A stretch of DNA of 64,000 nt from Saccharomycopsis phalli (GCA_020342235.1 CP073219.1:806001-870000); one strand, 5' to 3'. Positions 10,251 to 20,271 are shown, numbered from the stretch's first letter. The notes: generated by a model from the sequence alone, not told the origin. Program-made: numbers and translations.

Positions 10251-10280
10251 AATACCAAGCAATTTCAAACACCGTACAAC

Positions 10281-11669
10281 ATGGCACCAACACCAAAGCA
10301 TTTCAACTATTTAGTCATTGGAGGTGGCTCCGGGGGAGTTGCCTCGTCGCGACGGGCGGCGAAATACGGCGCAAAAGTATTATTGATCGAGTCGAAGCTG
10401 ATTGGAGGCACCTGTGTGAATGTCGGTTGTGTCCCCAAAAAGGTGATGTGGTACGCCTCTGACTTCGCCACCCGACTCACCCAGGCCAAGGAGTACGGAT
10501 TCAAGGTCGAGCCGTCGGTCGTCGACACGTTTGACTGGGCTGCTTTCAAGGCGAAGCGTGATGCCTACATTGAGAGACTCAATGGCATCTACGAGCGAAA
10601 CTTGGCCAAGGAAGGCGTCGAGTTGCTCTATGGCCACGCGGCATTCAACAAGGACGGCTCGGTCGCTGTTGAGACCAAGCAGGGCCACACCGAGACGTTT
10701 ACTGCCGACAAGATCTTGATTGCTACCGGAGGACACACCATATGGCCTTCGAACATCCCGGGCTATGAGCACGGAATCGACAGTGACAAGTTCTTTGAGT
10801 TGGAGCACCGGCCTAAGCGAGTGGCCATTGTTGGTGCCGGATACATTGGCGTGGAGTTTGCCGGGGTATTTCACGGATTAAACACCGAGACCCACTTGAT
10901 CATCCGGGGAGACACAGTGTTGCGCAAGTTTGACAGCGTCATTGGACAGACCATCACCGACCACTATGTTGCCGAGGGAGTCAATGTCCACAAGCAGTCG
11001 AACGTCCAGTCGATTGAGAAGTTGGCCAGCGGGGAATTGAAGGTCACTTTGACCACCGGCAAGGTCCTCACTGTGGACACCTTGATCTGGACCATTGGAA
11101 GAAAGTCGCTTCTCTCGCTCCGCCCAGAGAACATCGGGCTCAAGTTGAATGACCACGAGCAGGTTGTCGTCGACGAGTACCAAAACACCAATGTCAAGAA
11201 CGTCTACTCCTTGGGTGACGTGGTGGGCAACGTCGAATTGACTCCAGTGGCCATTGCTGCGGGCCGGAAACTCTCCAACCGCGTGTTTGGCCCAGAGCAG
11301 TTCAAGGACCAGAAGCAGGACTACAGCGACGTTCCCTCGGTGATCTTCTCGCACCCAGAAGCCGGGTCCATTGGATTGTCGGAACAGGACGCAATCAAGA
11401 AGTATGGCAAGGACAACATCAAGGTCTACAACAGCAAGTTCACTGCCATGTACTATGCCATGCTCACCAAAAAATCTCCTACCGTGTACAAGTTGATTGT
11501 CCAAGGTAAGGACGAGAAGGTGGTTGGGCTCCACATTGTCGGTGACTCTAGCGCAGAGATTTTACAGGGTTTCGGTGTTGCCATCAAGATGGGTGCTACC
11601 AAGCAGGACTTTGACAACTGTGTTGCTATCCACCCGACTAGTGCGGAGGAGTTGGTTACCTTGGTTTAG
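10281..11669 (+). CDS. GLR1: Glutathione reductase
   Basis: NADPH-dependent flavoenzyme that reduces oxidised glutathione (GSSG) to GSH in cytosol and mitochondria. The 462-residue protein starts with the FAD-binding motif VIGGGSGG. It then has the redox disulphide motif [13 protein letters not shown] with Cys45 and Cys50, the NADPH-binding [11 protein letters not shown], the second FAD motif in VYSLGDVVG, and the C-terminal HPTSAEEL motif with catalytic His451. Length and motif order match the family. The ATG at 10281 is chosen because the open frame upstream contains no ATG and overlaps the TATA box. The start is therefore the cytosolic form, with no obvious mitochondrial presequence. The single CTG codon (in ESK-CTG-IGGTC) lies at a variable, usually polar position. 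Confidence 0.97.
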   Translation: MAPTPKHFNYLVIGGGSGGVASSRRAAKYGAKVLLIESKLIGGTCVNVGCVPKKVMWYASDFATRLTQAKEYGFKVEPSVVDTFDWAAFKAKRDAYIERLNGIYERNLAKEGVELLYGHAAFNKDGSVAVETKQGHTETFTADKILIATGGHTIWPSNIPGYEHGIDSDKFFELEHRPKRVAIVGAGYIGVEFAGVFHGLNTETHLIIRGDTVLRKFDSVIGQTITDHYVAEGVNVHKQSNVQSIEKLASGELKVTLTTGKVLTVDTLIWTIGRKSLLSLRPENIGLKLNDHEQVVVDEYQNTNVKNVYSLGDVVGNVELTPVAIAAGRKLSNRVFGPEQFKDQKQDYSDVPSVIFSHPEAGSIGLSEQDAIKKYGKDNIKVYNSKFTAMYYAMLTKKSPTVYKLIVQGKDEKVVGLHIVGDSSAEILQGFGVAIKMGATKQDFDNCVAIHPTSAEELVTLV

Positions 11670-11747
11670 AGTAGTGAGGAAAGTGAATAAACAGTGCTTA
11701 GCTAATGATGTAGTGTGTATAGAGCAATGAATTACAATGGATTACAA

Positions 11748-11796
11748 CAATGAATTTACAAGTAATGAATTTACAAGTAATGAATTTACAAGTAAC
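11748..11796 (+). repeat. 15-bp tandem repeat, ~3 copies
   Basis: Three consecutive copies of ATGAATTTACAAGTA, downstream of GLR1. Confidence 0.85.
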
Positions 11797-12404
11797 GAGC
11801 AATGGATATTTCACAAGTCTACAAGAAGACGTACATGTCACAAGTTTATAGTACAAGAAAATGTGTATTTCATAATCTACAGACAAAAAATGTACATTTC
11901 ATGAATCTACAGACAATGTACATTTTATAAATCTACAAATTTAATAAAAAAGGCTTACATTTCTTTCTTGAAGCCACATTAATCCGTTAATTTTCACATG
12001 CTTCTTGGCTACGGACCATTTCCACTTCCTTGCAGCAATTATGCTAGTATTTTATCAATTGTACTTCTTCCTTTTATCCGTTGTGTTTTATCTTTTCTCT
12101 GAATTGTCAAGCAAATATATTTTAGCTATTTTACCAACTTCGTATCCTAGTTATTATATTACAACAGACAAGCAATGAACATTCCCACAAATGTACATTT
12201 CATAATCTACAGACAATGTACGTTTCATAATCTACAAACAATATAAAGTGTTTGCCAACCAAAAATCAGTCCACAAACTCATTGAGTTCTACCAGAACGT
12301 GTTGGAATACGATTCCTCCAACACATGATGAGATTCAGCAGTCACATTCGACAACAAGAGTGACCAGGCTTCTTACACAATTAATACAACTATTATGTAA
12401 TAAC

Positions 12405-12575
12405 AATACAATTGCGCAATTGAAGTTTAATCCCTGGCAACTATTCGAGAGTTGACGTGGGTTTTCAGCAATGCAGCCTCAAGATGTTCTTGAGTGAAAA
12501 TACATCTGTCAAACAACCGTAATGCCGGAGACAGTATATAGCTAAATACAAAAATAAATATTATTATTATTATTA
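12405..12575 (-). repeat. Interspersed repeat, copy B
   Basis: On the minus strand this stretch aligns with 62852-63014 (plus) along its whole length, at roughly 80% identity by eye. Shared blocks include GTATTTAGCTATATA, GTCTCCGGCAT, GCATTGCTGAAAACC, CGTCAACTCT and CAATTGTATT. It has a TATA-like core and no open frame. The class (solo-LTR-like fragment, MITE or SINE-like) could not be decided. Confidence 0.75.
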
Positions 12576-12909
12576 CAAACAATATATAATAATATTTATT
12601 TATCACTTATCTATTGCTATACTGGCATAAATCTACAGATGTCACTTCACAAGTGCAATACAAACAATAGACATCCCACAAATAGTACCATACTACAAAA
12701 TACAATTGGTAAATACCCAACTTTGCCTGCCTATTCAAAGCCACGTACAAATCTCCATAAATCAACTCGACCACCTTTGACAGAACCCAAGAAAAGCTCA
12801 CTACACCAATACAAGCAAATATCATATATTGCCCGGCACGCCTCTACAAACAGTATTCATGCATCGATACACATTACATTATTTAAGCGAAATAAAACAC
12901 ACAGCACAT

Positions 12910-13785
12910 TTATGCTTTAAGGGAAGAAGCTCTTCTCTTTCTAACCTCGGCTTGGTGAGCAGCTTTTCTCTCGTGTAATCTCTTGGCCAACAATTGTGCG
13001 TATTCAGCAGCAGCCTCTCTTTGAATCTCAGCATTCTTGACCTTTTGAGCCTTCAAGTGTCTCTTTCTTTGTAAAGTTTGTGGAGTAACTAATCTTTGGA
13101 TCTTTGGCGCCTTGGTGTAGGTTCTGCCGTTCTTACCAGTGACCTCTCTTCTAATGACGTACTTGGTGACATCGTCTTCCTTGGTCAATCCGTAGAACTT
13201 TCTAATGTTGTTGGCTCTCTTTGGTCCCAATCTCTTTGGAATAGAGGCGTCAGTCAAACCAGCAATGTCCTTCTCACCTTGCTTGACAACAACCAAGGAC
13301 AAAGCAGCCAAGTCAGCTCCGACAATACAACCTCTGACGGACTTTCTCTTTCTCTCACCTTGTCTTCTTGGTCTGTAACAAGAGTGTCCCTTGGCCAACA
13401 AAAGCTTGACTCTGGTTGGGTGCAAGACACCTTGTTTCATTGGGAAACCTTGCTTGTCGTTACCACCGGTGATCTTGAAGACGTAACCCTTGAATTCATC
13501 TCCAACTGGCTCACCGTCAACTTCTTGTCCAATACGCTTCTCGTAGAAGACACGAAGACGGTGTTCGTCATCAATATCGACAGAGGTTTGAGTACCGTTA
13601 GCTGGGTAGGCAATATTAAGCTAGAAGTTAGTTACTGGTGGTGATGCCAATGGAGATATAACCATTGATTCGTGCCATCTTGTCAAGGATCCAAACTACG
13701 TATTGCAAATTGTTTCAATTTTTCTTTCTTTTCTCCGACGATATCATTCTTTATATCTCCCATATGATGATTAACATACCTTCAT
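12910..13785 (-). CDS. RPS6: 40S ribosomal protein S6 (eS6), with intron
   Basis: Component of the small ribosomal subunit and a TOR/AGC-kinase target. Exon 1 is only ATGAAG (13780-13785); exon 2 is 12910-13620. The joined product is 238 residues and begins [20 protein letters not shown], collinear with eS6 proteins throughout. It ends with the conserved phosphorylation tail [10 protein letters not shown]. The intron after codon 2 is in the same place as in S. cerevisiae RPS6A/B as I recall. Leucines are almost all TTG or CTT, typical of a highly expressed gene in this genome. Without the intron the reading frame would lack the first 60 residues of exon 2. Confidence 0.97.
13621..13779 (-). 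other. RPS6 intron (159 nt)
   Basis: Reading the minus strand, the 5' splice site is GTATGT (13774-13779) and the 3' end is AACTAACTTCTAG at 13621. The branch point (AACTAAC) lies only five bases before the terminal AG-containing TTCTAG. A perfect 10-bp inverted repeat (13652-13661 with 13751-13760; GGAGATATAA on the plus strand) could fold the intron and bring the 5' splice site close to the branch point. Confidence 0.93.
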
Positions 13786-13860
13786 GATGGTTTAAACTAT
13801 TGTCTCTGGAAAATATCTTGCGAGATTGTGAAAAAAACCTAGGGCGATTTTTTCAAAATA

Positions 13861-13946
13861 CACGTGACTTTGTAACTATAGCCCATGAACCACGAGTATG
13901 CGGGGCTGTGACGTGATTTAGTCCTGTGCTAGTGCACGTGTGCAGC
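13861..13946 (-). promoter_or_regulatory. RPS6 promoter with CACGTG elements
   Basis: Two CACGTG boxes (13861-13866 and about 13935-13940) flank a GCTGTGACGTGA segment upstream of the RPS6 start. In Candida relatives, ribosomal protein genes are regulated partly through Cbf1-type CACGTG sites, so this is a plausible control region. Factor binding is inferred. Confidence 0.45.
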
Positions 13947-14028
13947 ACATGACAATATATATCCTACGAGGTGCCTCTATACCAGTTACATAATGGGTGT
14001 GAATCATATATGTAAAACCGTCTATATA

Positions 14029-15690
14029 TCAAGTACCGCTTCCCGCCGAATCCCTCCTAGTTATACCTTTGTCCTTGCTCAATTTCCCAAACGGTAACCC
14101 CCCTGTCGGCATGACAATCGGGCTGGGTAGCTCGTCCTTTGAGGATCCATTTGGGTTGCTGAGACTGTGTTTTGCCAAGCTGCTGTCGTTCTTTTTGTTG
14201 TTATTTGTATTCAATGACGGGAGCGGGAGCGTAATCCCTGTGGTAGTCCTGACAGGAGTGTCGCCTGTGCTTCCAACGTTCCATTCGCCGTAGTAGTTTG
14301 ACGGCGACGGAAAGAACTCGTTCATGTATTTTGACGGGAGCCCGCTCACCGGGGTCTGCTCGCCGTTGGAGTTGAAGAGAAACGGGCGGATGGACGACGA
14401 CAAAAGCCCGCCTGTGGCTGGTGGGAGGTTTGACGTGACGAGGCTCGGCTGTTCCTTCTTGATGTAGCTCTTGGGGAGTGCCTTTGGCGTAGCGTTGTTT
14501 GGCTTGGTGCCCGGTAAACCGTTCTGGCCGACTCCGGGCGAATTGAACTGAAAGAGTCCGCTGGGCAACGACACCAGCACCGGGGTGGTCTTGTTGCTGT
14601 TGTTGTTTGCGCTGTTGTGCGCCGACTCCGCAGTGGACCCTGCCTCGGGCTTTTGCTTCTGCTTGTCGGCATCTTCGCCCGTGTCCTCGGGGATTTGCAC
14701 CCGGAGCACCGGCCTGCTGCTGCTGCTGCCCAGCCGGTTTGTCTGGCTGAAGGCCGGCAGCGGCGCAGCTGAGTACGGCATGGTCGTCACCGACGACGCC
14801 GGCTTGTGTCCATAGCTGTGCGACTCGCTGTTCTCGGGCGACTTGTTGCGCTCGGAGTCGTACAACTCGGGGCCGAGCGGATTGGGTACCGGCTGGTTAT
14901 TTGCGGGACCTGGCGCAGGGCCTGCGGGAAAAGCCGGTGCTGCTGCCGGCTGGCGCAGGTTGTAAGCGAAGCTATTGTTGGACAACGACGGGAGTTTCTG
15001 TGGGGGGAACACGAAGCTGGAGGCCATGAGCGAGGACTTTGCGCCGGCAAGGTCGTCGATGTTGTTTAGCTTCGACGGGATGAACGGCAACTTCAGGAAG
15101 TTGCTGCTCGGGACCGGGGGCTGTGGTGCGTCGAAATGGCTGAGCCCGTTGCTATTGTACGTTCCCTTGTCACCAAGAGAGTAGTCTGGTGAGTAGCTGT
15201 CGGCCTTGACGTGGTTTGCCCGGCCCAATTTCCGCGGGCCACGGAACCCAGGATCGTTGTAGTCGTCCAAGTTGAATGTGTTGCGCCGCTGGCCAATGAC
15301 CTCCAGGGAATTGCGCTTGTGCCGCTTGGGGTCTCTCTCGTTGTCCGAGTCGCTCTCCTCGTCCATCATGGACTCGTTGTTGATCGAATTGGTGCTGCCA
15401 AAGCTCTTGTGCTCCTTGGCATCGTAGTCCCCGCCAAAGCTACTTGGGTTCTTGGACTCGTAAATGTTGGACGACGACTTGTAGTTGGATAGAAGCTGGT
15501 TGATGTCCGACGACGAGAACTCATAGTAGTTCTTGTTGCTGTGGTTGTAGATGATCACCGCCAAGTCTACCTGGCACAAGATGGCCAACTCGTGGGCCTT
15601 TTTGAACAACCCAGCCTTGCGCTTCACAAACGTAATCGTCCGGTTCCTCTCGCCAGAGATGGGTTGGATTTCAATCTTTCGTCTACCCAT
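14029..15690 (-). CDS. RLM1: MADS-box transcription factor, RLM1/SMP1 type
   Basis: Predicted nuclear MEF2-class regulator; Rlm1 is the end point of the cell-wall-integrity MAP kinase pathway. The 553-residue protein starts with a full MADS domain: MGRRKIEIQPISGERNR, then TFVKRKAGLFKKAHELAILC and QVDLAVIIY (residues 1-60). A short acidic stretch with DEESDSDNERD follows. The rest is a long Ser/Asn/Pro-rich, probably disordered region with several SP/TP sites that could be MAPK targets. The type I MEF2-like signature rather than an MCM1-like one supports the RLM1/SMP1 assignment; which of the two paralogues it represents cannot be decided here. The ATG at 15690 is the conserved MADS start. Confidence 0.9.
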   Translation of the reverse strand: MGRRKIEIQPISGERNRTITFVKRKAGLFKKAHELAILCQVDLAVIIYNHSNKNYYEFSSSDINQLLSNYKSSSNIYESKNPSSFGGDYDAKEHKSFGSTNSINNESMMDEESDSDNERDPKRHKRNSLEVIGQRRNTFNLDDYNDPGFRGPRKLGRANHVKADSYSPDYSLGDKGTYNSNGLSHFDAPQPPVPSSNFLKLPFIPSKLNNIDDLAGAKSSLMASSFVFPPQKLPSLSNNSFAYNLRQPAAAPAFPAGPAPGPANNQPVPNPLGPELYDSERNKSPENSESHSYGHKPASSVTTMPYSAAPLPAFSQTNRLGSSSSRPVLRVQIPEDTGEDADKQKQKPEAGSTAESAHNSANNNSNKTTPVLVSLPSGLFQFNSPGVGQNGLPGTKPNNATPKALPKSYIKKEQPSLVTSNLPPATGGLLSSSIRPFLFNSNGEQTPVSGLPSKYMNEFFPSPSNYYGEWNVGSTGDTPVRTTTGITLPLPSLNTNNNKKNDSSLAKHSLSNPNGSSKDELPSPIVMPTGGLPFGKLSKDKGITRRDSAGSGT

Positions 15691-16031
15691 TTTATTTCAT
15701 ACAATCTCCCGAGGTACTAGAATAAACACTGGTCAAGAATCGCAATTCAGGTCAAGGATCGGAAGACAGGCTTGGAAACAATGTCGGTTGGCAAATACTT
15801 TATTTTCACGGGGCAATGGCAGGTATCTAACAGTAAACGTGAGTGAGTATGTCGACAATAGATCTGATCTCCAAAACGCAACTGTCTGAAGTTGTATTCT
15901 AAAAAAAGAATTACTGATACTTCTAAATATAAACCAATCCAAGAATTTGTGTTTTTAAGGGGCACCAGGTTGCGAGCCCGTGTGAACTAGTGGCATTTTC
16001 GTTGGTGCACGTTGGGGAAAACAGGATGAGA

Positions 16032-16100
16032 GAGGGTGAGGAATAATGGAATGGAATATTGAAATGGAATATTGAAATGGAATATTGGGATGGAATATTA
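16032..16100 (+). repeat. 13-bp tandem repeat (GAAATGGAATATT)
   Basis: About four imperfect copies of a GAAATGGAATATT unit between the RLM1-type gene and the GH76-like gene. Confidence 0.8.
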
Positions 16101-16280
16101 TAGATTAGTATTGTAGATTAGTATTTTATGAGATATTTCATGAGAATAATAATTACGAGGATAATATTTCGTGAGGATAATATTTCGTGAGAATAAAATT
16201 TAACGAGGATAATATTTCATAGATAACCTTTCACGAAGATAATATTTCATAGAATAACCTTTCACGAAGTTAATATTTCA

Positions 16281-16382
16281 TGAGAACATTTCATGAGAAC
16301 ATTTCATGAGAACATTTCATGAGAACATTTCATGAGAACATTTCATGAGAACATTTCATGAGAACATTTCATGAGAACATTT
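16281..16382 (+). repeat. 13-bp tandem repeat, ~8 copies
   Basis: About eight perfect copies of TGAGAACATTTCA. Three copies of a CCCGATAAATT-type 11-bp unit follow immediately (16383-16415). Confidence 0.95.
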
Positions 16383-17259
16383 CCCGATAAATTCCCGATA
16401 AATTCACGATAAATTGTCTCATGTCATTTGTCATGCTTATATACCAACGCTTACATGGGACAACAATTACACATCTTCGTAAATAAAACTCGCAGTAAAT
16501 CACCTCGCAGCCAACTCTGAAATGGGCTAGTCCTCCACTCAGGTGGTTCAGCTTCCAGGACCAAAGTGTACACTAGTGCTATGCAGTAGCGTGCTCACTG
16601 TATTTGCAATTTGGTCAAGAAACGTCTGGATGCGAGTATACCAGTGTGGCGGTACTATAAAGCGTGTTGCAGGGTTTGATGTCACCACTGCTCAAAAACC
16701 ATGTTGGTGAGGAATTGCATTCAAGTGACTCACATCTGGATACCGAGGATCAAGTGCAAGAGTCAGCTGTCAGTGCAATTGACCGGCTCAAACTTGACCG
16801 CTTGATGTGATTTGTTTCGAAAGTACGTCACTGATCGCCGGACCCTCATGAGCTGGTTTCGAAACCGTGGATCGACTATTGTTACTCAGGGGAAGATGTT
16901 TTAGCGTGTCTGGATGAAACTAGAAATTTAGTTTGCGTTGAGGAACGTAGACTCAAGTTAAAAAAAGCGTTGTGCGTAGTAAGACTCGCGAAGCTAATGA
17001 TCCATGGATTCACGGTTTCAAATATAACGGGAAATGGCCAATGTCTCATGATAGCAATGTGCATAATGGCTAGCGTAGTTTGAATGGCAAGGATTGCCTA
17101 TTGTCAGCGTGCATATGGGTACATATTCATGCACGGAATCTCCCAAAGGGGGACGGAGCCAACATTGAGTATGCAGATTGTCTCAGGCTGCCTTTACACA
17201 TCTAGTGGTATATATTAACGGTTTGCAGAAGCGAATTCTCACCAAAAAACTCACAAACC

Positions 17260-19623
17260 ATGCTCTTGAACAGTGGGTCGTTTACCAGTATTCTTTTAAT
17301 GTTGGGTGCCGTTGCGCAAGCATCGGACTCCTCCAGTCAAAAACCGCAAGAGACTAGCCGAGTCCAGGCGCAAATCTTGACCAACTTGTCCACCAAAGTT
17401 GTAGTGTTGACGCGTTATAGCTCCATGAATGCTACTGCAAACTCTACTGCGATCTCATCTCATTCAACATCCATTCCTAGTGTCAGTGTCAGTATCAAAA
17501 CCGTTCCTGTGCCTGTCACTGTTACCGTCACAGCTGGTTCTGGTGACTGTGCAGCTGGCCATGCTGGAAATGCTGGCAGCGCTGCTCCTGCTGGAAATGC
17601 TGCTCCTAGTGCTAGCAACGCTGGTTCTGTTGCCAATGCTGGTTCCAATGGCAACTCTGGATCAAGTTCACCTGCTCCAGCTGCTGCCAATGCTAACGGA
17701 TCGACTGACAAGTCGATTTCCGGTGGAGACTCTGGCTCCAACTCGCCCCCAGCCAATGGTGGCTCTTCTGGATCATCTGGCTCCAACTCTCCAGCTCCAG
17801 CCAATTCTGGCTCCAACTCTGGATCATCTGGATCCAACTCTCCAGCTCCAGCCAATTCTGGCTCCAACTCTGAATCATCTGGATCATCTGGCTCCAACTC
17901 CCCAGCTCCAGCTCCAGTCAACTCTGATAACTCTGCCAACTCTGGATCGTCAGGCTCCGGCTCAGGCCATGTCCACCAGTCCGTCGCTCCTTCCGTCGTG
18001 GTTGTTCCCGTCACAGAGTCGACCAACGTGGTAATCACCAGCATCTCTACCTCGATTGCTACCAGCTACGTCAACACCACCGTCACCACCCAGGGTCACA
18101 TTGCCACCATCAACAGCACCATCAAGTCGACCCACTTCTCCACCCTCATGAGCACTTCCACCAGACTAGTCAACAGCACCTCCACTGTTTCCACCCTCAC
18201 TCATTTCGCAGCCCAGGCCAACAACACTCTTGCGGCAGTGTCCTCTGTCAACAGAACATCGTCGTTGACCACCAGTGCTCACGTCAACAGCACGTCTCTG
18301 GTCGCCTCGACTGCCCATAGCAGCATTGTGACGTTTGGAGGAACCACCTCGACGCAAAAGGTCACGTCTGCCAACTCCACCAGTGCATCCAGCTCTGCTT
18401 CTTCGACAGCCAGCAGCAGCCAGGCTATTGTCACCAGCGGCGTGGTTTCCAAGGACATTTCCGGCTACACGTACAATGGAATGAAGCAAATCAGTGCCAA
18501 CGCAGAGGGAAAGAACATCCTTGACAAGCTCTGGAGCCTGTTCTGGAAGAACAACGGACTTGTCGACAGTCCAAACTGTGGCAGCGGCACCTTGGTCGTC
18601 TGGCCAATTGCAGTGGCATTCCAGGGCTTTGTTGACGGTGAAAAGCTCAACAAGGGCACATACACCAGCAAGCTCAGCTCGATCTTCACGTTCATGGACA
18701 ACTACTACAACTCCAACAAAAAGGGATACTCTGCGTCGACCAACAAGGACAATGACATTTATTACGATGACAATGCGCAGATTGCATCGGCGTTGATCAC
18801 CGCTTATGAGGCCACTGGGGACCGCAAGTACTTGGACAGAGGAGCCGACGTTGTCTCGTTCTTAAAGACCGGATGGAACGACAACTACGGAGGAGTCACC
18901 TGGCACTTGGGTCAGCCATACGTCGCGTCGATTTCCACCACCGAGACCGCGTTGGCCTGCTTGAGACTTTACCGCAACACCAAGAACCAAGACGACTTGA
19001 ACTTTGCCATAAAGTCCATCAACTACTTGATCGAGGAGCTCTGGGATAACTCCACCAACCTCATCTACGACGGCGTCACCGGAAAAGACGTCAACAAGGA
19101 CTCGGAGTTCTCGTACCAGGTCGGTACCGCCTTGTCAGCCTGTGTCTATCTTTACCAAGCCACCAAGGACCAAAAGTGGGCCGACTTGGCCCAGAAGTTG
19201 GGCGACGCGGGAATCAACAGAAACTTGGTCATTTATGACAGAGACTATGACATGCAGTACAGATTCTGGCGTGACGAGTTGGATTTCACCCAGTTGTTGG
19301 TTGAGGGTCTCGTGGACTATAGAACATCCAACATGAACAACTCGGCTGCCATCCTCAACGAAGTCGCAAGAGAAACTAGATACACCTACGACTTTGGCAG
19401 AGGCGACGACCAATTGTACTACCGTGCCATCAACCCATTGGCCGAGACCCAGGATATCTACAACAGATGGAAGAGCGCAACCAACACCGACAAGAGCTTC
19501 TCGCAAAACAAGGATAACTACTGCAACAGCGATCCGTCCAAACAGCCAAACAGAGCCTTGATTGCCCAAGGTGCTGCCGCAAGAATCTTCTTCCTCACCT
19601 CCCACATTAGAGACCAGCTCTAG
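17260..19623 (+). CDS. Secreted GH76-like glycoside hydrolase with mucin-like N-terminus
   Basis: A 787-residue secreted protein. A signal peptide (FTSILLMLGAVAQA) is followed by about 370 residues rich in Ser, Thr, Asn, Gly and Ala, including imperfect SGSNSPAPANSGSNS repeats (residues ~165-235) and many N-x-S/T sequons. From about residue 400 there is an alpha/alpha-barrel domain resembling family GH76 (endo-alpha-1,6-mannanase fold): YYDDNAQIASALITAYE with a DD pair at 503-504, then TGDRKYLDRG, NYGGVTWHL, ETALACLRLYR and YQVGTALSACVYLYQAT. The DD pair matches the family's catalytic Asp-Asp. It lacks a C-terminal GPI signal, unlike Dfg5/Dcw1, so it is probably released or loosely wall-bound. 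Substrate is inferred to be mannan or a related alpha-mannoside. The ATG at 17260 follows a TATA box. Confidence 0.75.
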   Translation: MLLNSGSFTSILLMLGAVAQASDSSSQKPQETSRVQAQILTNLSTKVVVLTRYSSMNATANSTAISSHSTSIPSVSVSIKTVPVPVTVTVTAGSGDCAAGHAGNAGSAAPAGNAAPSASNAGSVANAGSNGNSGSSSPAPAAANANGSTDKSISGGDSGSNSPPANGGSSGSSGSNSPAPANSGSNSGSSGSNSPAPANSGSNSESSGSSGSNSPAPAPVNSDNSANSGSSGSGSGHVHQSVAPSVVVVPVTESTNVVITSISTSIATSYVNTTVTTQGHIATINSTIKSTHFSTLMSTSTRLVNSTSTVSTLTHFAAQANNTLAAVSSVNRTSSLTTSAHVNSTSLVASTAHSSIVTFGGTTSTQKVTSANSTSASSSASSTASSSQAIVTSGVVSKDISGYTYNGMKQISANAEGKNILDKLWSLFWKNNGLVDSPNCGSGTLVVWPIAVAFQGFVDGEKLNKGTYTSKLSSIFTFMDNYYNSNKKGYSASTNKDNDIYYDDNAQIASALITAYEATGDRKYLDRGADVVSFLKTGWNDNYGGVTWHLGQPYVASISTTETALACLRLYRNTKNQDDLNFAIKSINYLIEELWDNSTNLIYDGVTGKDVNKDSEFSYQVGTALSACVYLYQATKDQKWADLAQKLGDAGINRNLVIYDRDYDMQYRFWRDELDFTQLLVEGLVDYRTSNMNNSAAILNEVARETRYTYDFGRGDDQLYYRAINPLAETQDIYNRWKSATNTDKSFSQNKDNYCNSDPSKQPNRALIAQGAAARIFFLTSHIRDQL

Positions 19624-19695
19624 TGAAACAGCTACTATAGAATACCATAGATTTTAAACCGTCAATTATACATATACAATCACCGTAGCACCCAC

Positions 19696-20271
19696 TCATA
19701 TCGATAGTTCCCGTTTCGCCAATTCGTCAAAATACTTGCCCCATTCCCCAGACTCTGGCACATCTTTTATACTCTTCAACTGCTTATCCACGTGACCCAT
19801 GCTCCCGAGCATCTGCTGGGTCTCGCTATTCACCGCCTTCAACTCTTGAAGCAACTTTTCATTGCCCTGCCGGAGCAGTTCCAATTTCTCTTCAAGCTTC
19901 TCTTTATACTGCTTTTTCGTCTCTAGTAGCTTGTACTCTACCAAGTACGAGCTCGTGACTTTGTCCGTCGGTATGCTCTGATCCACACTATTATCCTTTT
20001 TGAGCGCCTCTCCTCGGGCTATAATCATGTCTAGCTTATTCAACTTTTCCCTGACATCCTTCTCCTTTAATATCGCGTCGATTTCTTTTCGCGAACTCGT
20101 CAAAAAGAAGTTCTTCACCTGGCCAATCGAGTTCTTGAGATACTTTCGACCACTGGGCGTGTCAAACGTAGGGTATATTTCCGTCAAATTTTCCACAGTA
20201 AGACACTCAATCGACTTATCCAAGGCCTTTTCAATCACTTTTTCCAATAGCTTATATCTAAAATCATTCAT
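19696..20271 (-). CDS. NNF1: Kinetochore MIND complex subunit Nnf1
   Basis: Subunit of the MIND/Mis12 complex (Mtw1, Nnf1, Nsl1, Dsn1) that links centromeric chromatin to the outer kinetochore. The 191-residue protein has the Nnf1/PMF1 pattern: an N-terminal helical segment (MNDFRYKLLEKVIEKALDKS), then ENLTEIYPTF near residue 35, GQVKNFFLTSSRKEIDAIL, and a long C-terminal coiled coil (EKLEEKLELLRQGNEKLLQE). Length fits the family (about 200). The start is the ATG at 20271; the frame upstream has no ATG. It shares a 109-bp divergent promoter with TIP20. Confidence 0.82.
   Translation of the reverse strand: MNDFRYKLLEKVIEKALDKSIECLTVENLTEIYPTFDTPSGRKYLKNSIGQVKNFFLTSSRKEIDAILKEKDVREKLNKLDMIIARGEALKKDNSVDQSIPTDKVTSSYLVEYKLLETKKQYKEKLEEKLELLRQGNEKLLQELKAVNSETQQMLGSMGHVDKQLKSIKDVPESGEWGKYFDELAKRELSI

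Larger units (their letters stand above)
11670..12909. other. 1.2-kb intergenic region with scattered short repeats
   Basis: No convincing gene. It holds a 15-bp array (GAATTTACAAGTAAT, three copies at 11748-11796). A degenerate ~25-bp motif with the core AATCTACAGACAATGTAC recurs at about 11870-11935, 12190-12240 and 12630. An interspersed repeat (12405-12575) and ATT/AAT-rich runs (12550-12600) follow. Confidence 0.5.
15691..17259. other. 1.6-kb intergenic region with tandem arrays
   Basis: No convincing gene. From about 16030 to 16440 it is a patchwork of short AT-rich repeats: GGAATATTGAAAT-type units, ATAATATTTCRTGAGGA-type units, and the clean 13-bp array listed separately. The right part is the promoter of the GH76-like gene, with TATATATTA at 17209-17217, 42 bp before its ATG. 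Confidence 0.5.

Noticed and set aside
10233-10280. Upstream extension of GLR1 as a mitochondrial presequence
   Set aside because: The extension has no ATG and contains the TATA box, so it is promoter DNA.
12639-12920. 93-codon forward frame overlapping the RPS6 end
   Set aside because: Asn/Thr/His-rich translation of AT-rich DNA, no motif, and it overlaps the RPS6 3' end.
16281-16382. Regular array considered as CRISPR-like
   Set aside because: Units are 13 bp head to tail without spacers, and the organism is a eukaryote.
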